This document shows, piece by piece, positions 6,362-11,718 of a stretch of DNA of 11,718 bases. Position 1 is the stretch's first letter. Every line of letters starts with the position of its first letter. The notes under the pieces were generated by a model that was not told the DNA's origin, ran no database searches, and saw only the letters and a program-made list of their open reading frames with translations. The position numbers were made by a program, and so were the translations under genes. The stretch is from Chloroflexota bacterium (lineage in GTDB: Bacteria; Chloroflexota; Dehalococcoidia; UBA1127; JACQUN01), in the NCBI GenBank assembly GCA_016210285.1, contig JACQUN010000012.1, positions 1 through 11,718 on the forward strand, given 5' to 3'.

Positions 6362-7546
6362 CTATCCCCGTGGCAGGCCCAGCCCCCGCGTGGCGATGAT
6401 GTTGCGCTGTATCTCCGAGGTGCCGCCCCGGATGGTGTGTGCAAAGGAGTCCGCCCACTCCCAGGCCAGGCGGCCGTTGATGAAGGCCCACTTGGAGCCT
6501 TTGTTCAGCACACCGTACAGCCCCAGCATGCTCACGGCGAGCTGATAGACCTGCTGGGCCAGCTCGCTGCCCAGGAGCTTGGACATAGACGCCTCTTTGT
6601 TGGGCACCTTCCCCTGGGACTGCATCCAGGCCACCTCGTAGGCTACCAGGTTGCCTGCCTGGTTGGCAAGGTACAGGTCGGCCAGGCGGTTGCGCACCAT
6701 CGGGTTGCGGGAAAGCGGCTCGCCGTCCAGGCGGGTCTCGCGGGCCAGCCTGGCCAGCTCCTCCAGGCTGCGGCGGTTCGCGCCAAAGCGCCCCACGCCG
6801 GAGCGCTCAAAGTCCAGGGTCGTGGCGGCCACGTACCAGCCCCGGTTCCTCTCGCCGATGAGGAAGCGCTTGTTGACCCGCACGTTGTCAAAGAAGACCT
6901 GGTTGAAGTAGTGGACGCCCAGCATATTGATGATGGGGCTCACGGCGATGCCCGGCGTCTTCATGTCCAGGATGAAGGCGCTGATGCCCCGGTGCTTCTC
7001 GGCGTTGGGGTCGGTGCGGGCCAGCAGGTAGCAGTAGTCGGAGCGATGGGCGCCCGAGGTCCAGATCTTGGAGCCGTTGATGACGTAGTCGTCGCCGTCC
7101 TCCACGGCGCGGGTCGAGAGGGAGGCAAGGTCGGAGCCGGAGCCGGGCTCGCTGAAGCCCTGGCAGAAGACGATTTCAGCGCTGGCGATGGGTGGCAGGA
7201 ACTCCCGCTTCAGATCCTCGGTGCCGTAGAGCATCAGGGTGGGGCCGACCATCTGCACGCCGGTGCTGGCGTCGCGGACGGGCACGCGGTTGTAGCCGAT
7301 CTCCTCGTTGTAGAGAAGCTGCTCCATGTGGGCGCGGGCCTGGCCGCCGTACTCCCTGGGCCATGCCATGGTGAGCCAGCCCCGCGCGGCCATGCGCCTG
7401 GTGAGATTGCGAATGAAGGGCCAGTACTCCTCGGTGAAGTAGGAGTCGGGGTCAATGCCATGCCAGCCGGCGGGCAGGACCTCCTTGAGGAAGGAGCGGA
7501 CCTCCTGCCGGAAGGCCTCCTGCTGTGGGGTGAAGGCGAAGTCCAT
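6362..7546 (-). CDS. Acyl-CoA dehydrogenase family flavoprotein
   Basis: FAD enzymes of this family introduce an alpha-beta double bond into acyl-CoA esters and pass electrons to ETF. The 394-residue length is typical. The start is ATG 7546, with AAGGAGG at 7557-7551 four bases upstream. Visible marks: an N-terminal helical domain; the signature GFSEPGSGSDLAS (130-142); the flavin/substrate segment INGSKIWTSGAH (156-167); and the C-terminal GGTSEIQRNIIA (374-385). The position that is Glu in MCAD-type enzymes (EGTSEIQ) is Gly374 here. Glu247 in DFERSG could instead be the catalytic base, by analogy with isovaleryl-CoA and long-chain enzymes, whose Glu lies in an ER motif of that helix. The substrate cannot be told. 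The DsbA-like gene starts 23 bases downstream, so the three minus-strand genes may share a transcript, though a thiol-redox link is not obvious. Confidence 0.95.
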   Translation of the reverse strand: MDFAFTPQQEAFRQEVRSFLKEVLPAGWHGIDPDSYFTEEYWPFIRNLTRRMAARGWLTMAWPREYGGQARAHMEQLLYNEEIGYNRVPVRDASTGVQMVGPTLMLYGTEDLKREFLPPIASAEIVFCQGFSEPGSGSDLASLSTRAVEDGDDYVINGSKIWTSGAHRSDYCYLLARTDPNAEKHRGISAFILDMKTPGIAVSPIINMLGVHYFNQVFFDNVRVNKRFLIGERNRGWYVAATTLDFERSGVGRFGANRRSLEELARLARETRLDGEPLSRNPMVRNRLADLYLANQAGNLVAYEVAWMQSQGKVPNKEASMSKLLGSELAQQVYQLAVSMLGLYGVLNKGSKWAFINGRLAWEWADSFAHTIRGGTSEIQRNIIATRGLGLPRG

Positions 7547-7635
7547 GGCGCCTCCTTTTCTCTATCGCCTGCCTGACAAAGTTTGCATGACAAGGGGTCT
7601 GAAACGCCATCTGGAGCTTGAGTTTTCAGCTTTGA

Positions 7636-7896
7636 CTAGGGGTTCTTGAGGCACTCATCATGATTGTCCACGTTGCGCATCACGAACACTTTCCTGTGCC
7701 GCTCAAAAGTCATGCGATACCTGGCGTCCACGTAGGCTTCAAAGATTTCCCCGGCCCCTTCCACAGGATGGCTTCGCAGCCCAGGGTGCCTGAAGTCTGC
7801 GTCGAGCAGGCGGAGCGCCTTGTCCACTTTCCGCTGTATGGTCTCGGGCAACTGTTCGTACTGCTTGGCGAACCGCTCCGTGAATTGGATGGGCAT
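7636..7896 (-). CDS. RelE/ParE-family toxin of a type II toxin-antitoxin pair
   Basis: This 86-residue protein has the usual RelE/ParE layout: an N-terminal helical hairpin (FAKQYEQLPETIQRKVDKALRL, about 9-30) followed by beta strands. The C-terminus (YRMTFERHRKVFVMRNVDNHDECLKNP) is typical of the RelE/YafQ-like group, whose members are ribosome-dependent mRNA interferases. ATG 7896 lies 6 bases after the stop of the upstream antitoxin gene and has no strong ribosome binding site of its own, so translation is probably coupled to it. RNase activity is inferred from family; a ParE-like target cannot be excluded. Confidence 0.85.
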   Translation of the reverse strand: MPIQFTERFAKQYEQLPETIQRKVDKALRLLDADFRHPGLRSHPVEGAGEIFEAYVDARYRMTFERHRKVFVMRNVDNHDECLKNP

Positions 7897-7902
7897 TGCG
7901 GA

Positions 7903-8214
7903 CTAGGCCCCGCCGGATGCCCGTGAGGCCTTCTTCACCCGCTTGTGGAGGAAGGCTATCGCTTCTTTGGCGTTATCAAAGCTGTGGACGCGCCCGGCGC
8001 GAATATCCTCCTCGGCCTCTCGTTCGCCCTCCTGCCAACGCCTGGTCCAGAACCATGCCTGCTCCTTGTCCACCAGCTTCTTCACTCGCAGCACAATCTC
8101 GCCATCCCTGACGATGGCATCAAGGAAGTCACCTTCCTGGATGTCCAGGGCCTGGCGAATAGATTGGGGCAGGGTAACTTGTGCTTTCTTGCGAACCTGA
8201 ATCATCTCCGACAT
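7903..8214 (-). CDS. AbrB/SpoVT-type antitoxin, partner of the RelE-like toxin
   Basis: This is a 103-residue protein. Residues 4-46 form a SpoVT/AbrB swapped-hairpin DNA-binding domain: VRKKAQVTLPQSIRQALDIQ, then EGDFLDAIVRDGEIVLRV. The charged, helical C-terminal half probably wraps the toxin. The start is ATG 8214, with AAGGA seven bases upstream; an internal ATG three codons later is possible. Antitoxin first, toxin second is the normal order for this pair. The protein probably represses its own operon through the palindrome just upstream. Confidence 0.87.
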   Translation of the reverse strand: MSEMIQVRKKAQVTLPQSIRQALDIQEGDFLDAIVRDGEIVLRVKKLVDKEQAWFWTRRWQEGEREAEEDIRAGRVHSFDNAKEAIAFLHKRVKKASRASGGA

Positions 8215-8229
8215 CGCGCAATCCTTGCG

Positions 8230-8244
8230 GTCCGAATTTCCGAC
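8230..8244 (-). promoter_or_regulatory. Palindromic operator of the toxin-antitoxin operon
   Basis: The minus strand reads GTCGGAAATTCGGAC, an inverted repeat of half-site GTCnGAA with mate TTCnGAC around a central base; only one pair is mismatched. It begins 6 bases downstream of the -10 box and so covers the expected transcription start, 15 bases before the antitoxin ATG. That is a natural place for autorepression by the AbrB-type antitoxin. Confidence 0.55.
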
Positions 8245-8250
8245 AGTCCT

Positions 8251-8279
8251 ACCATACCAGAGCAGTGGGAGGATTGCAA
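8251..8279 (-). promoter_or_regulatory. Sigma-70-like promoter of the toxin-antitoxin operon
   Basis: On the minus strand, TTGCAA (8279-8274) and TATGGT (8256-8251) are separated by exactly 17 bases. Each box matches four of six consensus bases. The placement, just upstream of the palindrome and the antitoxin start, supports the call more than the box quality does. Confidence 0.5.
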
Positions 8280-8358
8280 GGGCAAGAGAGCATCATGCCC
8301 CCACCTTCAGGCAGGAGTAGAAGATGGGGTTTAGGACTGATCCGTCAGTATCCCCGCC

Positions 8359-8383
8359 AGCCTGGGCAGCCTCAAGCCAGGCT
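8359..8383 (-). terminator. Hairpin downstream of the MFS gene, possible terminator
   Basis: AGCCTGG (8359-8365) pairs perfectly with CCAGGCT (8377-8383) around an 11-base loop. It lies about 15 bases beyond the MFS stop codon on the minus strand. There is no T-run, so intrinsic termination is uncertain. A second GC-rich hairpin (AGCCCG/CGGGCT) overlaps the MFS stop codon itself. Confidence 0.3.
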
Positions 8384-8397
8384 CGTGCCTTTCTGCG

Positions 8398-9681
8398 TTA
8401 GCCCGCGGCACGGGCTTTCTCTTGCTCCTTCCCGAAGTTCTTCAGTGGGGAGGCAAAGAACAGGGCGAAGAGAAGCACACCGAACTGCATGGTCGCGGCA
8501 AAGAACAGAGGGGTCCGGTCACCCAACTGGTCTGCCATGAAACCGCCCAGGAACTGGCCAAAGAACATGAGTTGATTCACCATGAAGAAGGCGCTGATGA
8601 CACGGCTGCGCATCTGGTCGGGGGCGCTGACTTGCAGCATGGTCATGGTGGAGGCCTGGAATATGGGGGCCACAATGCCCAGGAGAAACTCGCAGGCAAG
8701 AGTGAGGGCAAAGCTGTGGGAGAGGCCATAGCCAGCCATGCCTACGTCCCAGAGCATGGTCACCAGGATGAGCAGGTATCCCTTGCGTTTGACACCGGAG
8801 AGCATGGTGGCCGCTGTCGCACCGACCAGGGAGCCAGCCCCAAAGGAGAGGCCCATGAGGCCCAGCCCGCGAACACCCACGTTCAGAACGTCTCTGGCAT
8901 AGACGGGGCGCAGCACGAGGACAAATGCGCCGAAGAAGTTCAGCGCTACGATTACAAAGACCCACAGGGTCAGCGGGCTATGGGTCATGTAGCGCAGCCC
9001 ATCCGCGATGTCTCGTATCGGGCTCTTTTTTTCAAGCCCCGCCGTCTTTCCTAGTATCGGAATCATCGCCATGAGCAGGATGCCGATAAGATACGCTCCG
9101 CCACTGGCGAAATAGGCGCCATCTATACCGACCAGGGCGATGAAGGTGGCTCCCAGTGCTGGCCCGGCCATGTTGAACACGCTGGTGGCGGTTGAGTTGA
9201 GGGCGATGGCGTTCATGAGCTTCTTTTTGCCCACCAGGTCAAAAAGGAAGCCTTGGGTTGCCGGCTGGGTGAGGGCTACGAACACGCCAAAGCCTACAGC
9301 AGCGGAGAACACATGCCAAAGCCTCACCGTGTCTGTGGACACCAGGATGCCTACAAGGACTGTGAGAGCAACGAGTCCCGCCCGGCCGCTGATCAGGAGG
9401 TTCCGCCTGGAAGACCGCTCGGCGATGATGCCTCCATAGGGAGACAGGAGGAGTACAGCGATGGCCTGGACTGTGGCCACAAGGCCCAGCATCGCCCGGG
9501 CGCCGGTGAGTTCCAGGACCAGCCACTGCGTGGCGAGGATCTGCATCTGCTGGGCTGCGAAGTAGAGGCCGTTGGCCCCCCATAGGTAGCGGAAGTTCCT
9601 TATGGCAAAGGACTCCAGGGCAGCAAATCGGGGTTTGCCCCTGTCTGGAGGTGGGTTATCGTTCAAAGCTGCTTCTGCCAC
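8398..9681 (-). CDS. MFS transporter, probable drug/metabolite exporter type
   Basis: The protein has 427 residues with about twelve hydrophobic segments. A cytoplasmic N-terminus carries FRYLWGANGLYFAAQQMQ (about 30-47), as in the MFS_3 / enterobactin-exporter-like group. Motif A lies in the loop between helices 2 and 3 as GGIIAERSSRR (83-93). A second-half counterpart is weaker. The central charged loop (about 209-230) separates the two six-helix halves. Members use the proton gradient to export small molecules; the substrate here is unknown. GTG 9681 lies 12 bases after the thioredoxin reductase stop codon, with AGGA about 10 bases upstream, so the two genes are probably co-transcribed. 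Confidence 0.9.
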   Translation of the reverse strand: MAEAALNDNPPPDRGKPRFAALESFAIRNFRYLWGANGLYFAAQQMQILATQWLVLELTGARAMLGLVATVQAIAVLLLSPYGGIIAERSSRRNLLISGRAGLVALTVLVGILVSTDTVRLWHVFSAAVGFGVFVALTQPATQGFLFDLVGKKKLMNAIALNSTATSVFNMAGPALGATFIALVGIDGAYFASGGAYLIGILLMAMIPILGKTAGLEKKSPIRDIADGLRYMTHSPLTLWVFVIVALNFFGAFVLVLRPVYARDVLNVGVRGLGLMGLSFGAGSLVGATAATMLSGVKRKGYLLILVTMLWDVGMAGYGLSHSFALTLACEFLLGIVAPIFQASTMTMLQVSAPDQMRSRVISAFFMVNQLMFFGQFLGGFMADQLGDRTPLFFAATMQFGVLLFALFFASPLKNFGKEQEKARAAG

Positions 9682-9693
9682 ATCCGCGCGATC

Positions 9694-10623
9694 CTACCCC
9701 CACGTTCTCCCGCTCACGTAGCGATACGCCGCAATCGCCGCCGTCGCACCGTCTCCCGCTACGGTCACGAGTTGCGCCGCCGAGTGCTGGCGGATATCCC
9801 CGGCGGCAAAGACCCCCGCCACGGGCGTCTGCATCCACAGGTCCACCGGGATGTGGCCGCTGTTGTCCAGGGGCACGGCGCCCTGGAGCCAGCGGGTGTT
9901 GGGCTCCAGGCCCACGTAGATGAACATGCCGGAGAGGGGCGCCTGGGAGGTCTCGCCGCTCCGCGTGTCCTGCACCGCCACCGAGCGGACCTGGGAGTCG
10001 CCGTGGATGGCGGTGACCCGGGTGTTCCACCGGACCTCTACCTTGGGGTGGGCCAGCACGCGGCCCTGGAGCACCTTCTGGGCGCGCAGGGTGTCTCGTC
10101 GGTGGAAGAGGAGGACTCTGGAGGCGAACTGGGTGAGGGAGAGGGCCTCGTCCAGGGCGGAGTCACCGCCGCCCACAACCCCCACCACCTCGTTGGCGAA
10201 GAAGGGGCCGTCGCAGGTGGCGCAATGGGAGACCCCCTTGCCGTAGAACTCCTCCTCGCCGGGGATGCCCAGCTTGCGCAGGGAGGAGCCTGCCGCGACG
10301 ACGACCGCCTTGCACTGGATAGGCCCCTCGGAGGTCTCCACCACTCGGTAGGGGTCCCGCAGGACAAGGCGGGCTGCTTCGGCCAGCTTCAGGTCAAGGC
10401 CGTACTGCATGGCCTGCTCCTGCACCTGGGGGCCCAGCTCTGCCCCGGCGATGCCCTGGGGGAAGCCGGGGAAGTTCTCTATCTTCTCTGCATTGATGAT
10501 CTGCCCGCCTGGGATGTTGGCCTCCACCAGGGCAGTCTTGAGCCCATAGCGACACGCGAAAAGCCCGGCGGTCAGCCCCGCCAGGCCACCGCCGACCACT
10601 ACTACGTCGTACTGTTCAGGCAC
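9694..10623 (-). CDS. trxB: Thioredoxin-disulfide reductase
   Basis: This enzyme uses NADPH and FAD to reduce thioredoxin in the cytoplasm. The start is GTG 10623, with a perfect AGGAGG at 10634-10629 five bases upstream; an earlier TTG at 10656 has no such support. The 309-residue product has the FAD dinucleotide fold near the N-terminus (VVVGGGLAGLTAG), the redox-active C134-A-T-C137-D-G, a second dinucleotide fold (VVGGGDSALDEA) with HRRD downstream (the usual NADPH-preferring residues), and the C-terminal FAD motif VFAAGDI. Length and order match low-molecular-weight bacterial TrxB. The active-site cysteines are both encoded by normal TGC/TGT codons, unlike the nearby DsbA. A small YdeI/OmdA-like gene lies 46 bases upstream and an MFS gene 12 bases downstream. 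Confidence 0.95.
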   Translation of the reverse strand: MPEQYDVVVVGGGLAGLTAGLFACRYGLKTALVEANIPGGQIINAEKIENFPGFPQGIAGAELGPQVQEQAMQYGLDLKLAEAARLVLRDPYRVVETSEGPIQCKAVVVAAGSSLRKLGIPGEEEFYGKGVSHCATCDGPFFANEVVGVVGGGDSALDEALSLTQFASRVLLFHRRDTLRAQKVLQGRVLAHPKVEVRWNTRVTAIHGDSQVRSVAVQDTRSGETSQAPLSGMFIYVGLEPNTRWLQGAVPLDNSGHIPVDLWMQTPVAGVFAAGDIRQHSAAQLVTVAGDGATAAIAAYRYVSGRTWG

Positions 10624-10669
10624 GTCGTCCTCCTGAAATTTGTACGCGAAGGGCAACTACGCTGTGAGG

Positions 10670-10933
10670 TCAAGCAGCGCGGGTGTTCCTACTGCGGCTA
10701 TCGTGTCGCGCTTTCCATTCTAACGCCATCTCAACGACTCTTCTTGTTCTCCGCGCCCGCGTTTCCGGTCTCTTAGCTCCCGTAATCCAGTCAGCGTAAC
10801 GTCTTTGACACGAGGGTCTCAGGGCTTCAAATGCTGCACGGGCCTGGGCGTTCTCCTGCAGGACTGCTGAAAGGTCAGGCGGCACCCGGATGCCTTTTTG
10901 TGTTACCACGTTACCCCTGCTTTCCGGAATCAT
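10670..10933 (-). CDS. Small YdeI/OmdA-like protein (OmpD-associated domain)
   Basis: This 87-residue protein consists mostly of the C-terminal domain of the YdeI / OmdA family. The segment VPPDLSAVLQ, then ARAAFEAL, then YADWITGAKRPETRARR is characteristic, with the W-I-x-x-AK-x-x-ETR-x-R core intact at about residues 49-62. Family members have been linked to bacteriocin or peptide resistance in enteric bacteria, but the molecular role is unclear. The ATG at 10933 has GGGAGG directly against it, which is too close. GTG 10909, with AGGGG four bases upstream, may be the real start and would shorten the protein by 8 residues without touching the domain. It runs in the same direction as trxB, 46 bases away. 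Confidence 0.75.
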   Translation of the reverse strand: MIPESRGNVVTQKGIRVPPDLSAVLQENAQARAAFEALRPSCQRRYADWITGAKRPETRARRTRRVVEMALEWKARHDSRSRNTRAA

Positions 10934-11263
10934 CCTCCCTTGCCAGGAAGAGATGGTCGTTCAAAGCATTACACCTGGACTCACCGCATAGCCACCCATG
11001 TAGCCCCAGCCGGGGAGCACGGCGTTGAACGGCACGCCGCGCTCCCCGCAGACCGCGATGAGCAGGTTCTCCGGCCTGCGGACAACGGGAACAGTGGCAT
11101 CCAGGAGGCCCCAGTCGCGCTCCTCGGCTGGCCGTGGAAAGTGCAAACAGCTACGCTGAAAGCAGCCTGTTCAACGCTCCGCCATCCGCAACAGGTATAG
11201 CAAGCCCTCGCTGAGGCAGGGTTTTGAAGCCACAGGGGGACAGCCTTCCCGTGCTGCCACATA
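10934..11263. other. Intergenic region without a confident gene
   Basis: About 330 bases separate the YdeI-like gene from the response regulator. They contain a possible protein-coding remnant on the minus strand (10961-11146) and a weak hairpin, AAGCCCT with AGGGTTT, near 11200-11226. I see no convincing promoter, RNA gene or terminator. Confidence 0.5.
10961..11146 (-). pseudogene. Possible short coding remnant, unrecognised
   Basis: A 61-codon minus-strand frame runs from TTG 11146 to TGA at 10961. It has strongly GC-biased third codon positions over most of its length and a protein-like composition (RRPENLLIAVCGERGVPFNA, then GWGYMGGYAV). There is no ribosome binding site, and an in-frame TGA lies shortly upstream. 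It looks more like the surviving 3' end of a lost gene than a small gene in its own right. I do not recognise the family. In GC-rich DNA it could also be chance. Confidence 0.3.
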
Positions 11264-11716
11264 TCACTCCACCAGTCCGAGCCTCATGGCCTGGATTGCG
11301 GCGTGGGTCCTGTCCGAGACGCCCAGCTTCTGTATGATAGCCTGAACGTACTTCTTCACCGTGATCTCGGCCAGCTCAAGCTGGTCGCTAATCTCCTTGT
11401 TTCGGCGGCCCTGGGCCACGAGCCTCAGCACATCCATCTCCCGGGGCGTGAGGCGCTCAACCAGGGATACGTCGGCCCCCTCTCTTTTGTCCCTGGCAGA
11501 AGATCGCAGGAGAGCATCCATGGCACGCTTGAGAAGGCCGCTGCGCACCATGGTCCCGCCATCCACCGCCGAGCGGACGGCGTGGCAGAGGAGCTCCCGG
11601 GAGACGTCCTTGGTCAGGAAGCCGGCGGCACCCGCCTGGATGGCCTCCACCACGTACATGTCGCTGTCGTACATGGTAAGCATAATGACCGACGTGGTGG
11701 GGCTGGCGCTCTTGAT
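11264..11716 (-). CDS. NarL/FixJ-type LuxR-family response regulator (N-terminus beyond window)
   Basis: The frame is open to the window edge. What is visible is the second half of a receiver domain: VIMLTMYD with the conserved Thr, then AIQAGAAGFLTKD with the conserved Lys. A linker and a C-terminal LuxR-type helix-turn-helix follow (LTPREMDVLRLVAQG, then NKEISDQLELAEITVKKYV, then IIQKLGVSDRTHA). The phosphoacceptor Asp would lie upstream, outside the window. Such regulators bind DNA as dimers when phosphorylated by a partner histidine kinase, which should lie further right. The first ATG inside the window (11683) is internal and is not the start. The target genes are unknown. Confidence 0.93.
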   Translation of the reverse strand: MKSASPTTSVIMLTMYDSDMYVVEAIQAGAAGFLTKDVSRELLCHAVRSAVDGGTMVRSGLLKRAMDALLRSSARDKREGADVSLVERLTPREMDVLRLVAQGRRNKEISDQLELAEITVKKYVQAIIQKLGVSDRTHAAIQAMRLGLVE

Positions 11717-11718
11717 GC

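Noticed and set aside
6116..7576. A 486-codon open frame on the plus strand
   Set aside because: It is antisense to the acyl-CoA dehydrogenase and DsbA-like genes and repetitive in His, Gly, Val and Ala; a shadow frame.
7576..7605. Two TTGTCA copies upstream of the acyl-CoA dehydrogenase as promoter boxes or a binding site
   Set aside because: No -10 box lies at a suitable distance, and a six-base direct repeat can be chance.
9772..10776. A 334-codon open frame on the plus strand
   Set aside because: It is the complement of thioredoxin reductase, whose FAD, NADPH and CXXC motifs are unmistakable on the other strand.

Overview
This window reads as GC-rich (roughly 60-65%) bacterial chromosome with frequent GTG and TTG starts and clear GGAGG-type ribosome binding sites. 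TGA acts as a normal stop in several genes (for example at 2054-2056). The mix of genes (a MoxR/DUF58/DUF4129 cluster, a CaiB-type CoA-transferase, an acyl-CoA dehydrogenase, a VKOR/DsbA pair, a NarL-type regulator) would suit a Chloroflexota/Dehalococcoidia-like (SAR202-like) or similar free-living bacterium. That placement is inference from gene content only; no marker gene is present.

Layout. (1) Positions 2-3431, plus strand: a tightly packed MoxR AAA+ ATPase (5' end cut off by the window), DUF58 protein and multi-pass DUF4129 protein. (2) Positions 3432-5198, plus strand: a CaiB/BaiF CoA-transferase with its own consensus-like sigma-70 promoter. It is bracketed by two 190-bp direct repeats (about 97% identical). 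The right copy is the living 3' end of the VKOR gene; the left copy is a stranded VKOR 3' remnant. (3) Positions 5218-7546, minus strand: acyl-CoA dehydrogenase, then a membrane-anchored DsbA-like oxidoreductase, then VKOR. (4) Positions 7636-8279, minus strand: a RelE-type toxin / AbrB-type antitoxin pair with promoter and palindromic operator. (5) Positions 8398-10933, minus strand: a small YdeI/OmdA-like protein, thioredoxin reductase and an MFS exporter. (6) Positions 11264 to the window end, minus strand: the C-terminal part of a NarL/FixJ-type response regulator.

The most exciting observation is in the DsbA gene. Its reading frame (6338 to 5664, minus) is interrupted once, by TGA at 6131-6129, exactly where the first cysteine of the DsbA active site CPYC should be. 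The protein would read DFQ-U-PYC, with selenocysteine at residue 70 and cysteine at 73. A stable stem-loop (6123-6081) follows the TGA. Its apical loop begins 22 nt after the codon and has G as second base, as expected of a bacterial SECIS element. The gene therefore looks like a selenocysteine DsbA. Its gene overlaps that of a VKOR partner, the enzyme type that re-oxidises DsbA proteins. If correct, this is an extracytoplasmic disulfide-forming pair built on a selenenylsulfide. No selenocysteine machinery genes lie in the window.

Functionally, regions 3 and 5 together hold an oxidising envelope thiol system (Sec-DsbA/VKOR) and a reducing cytoplasmic one (thioredoxin reductase). The repeat-flanked CoA-transferase looks like a later arrival beside the VKOR gene.
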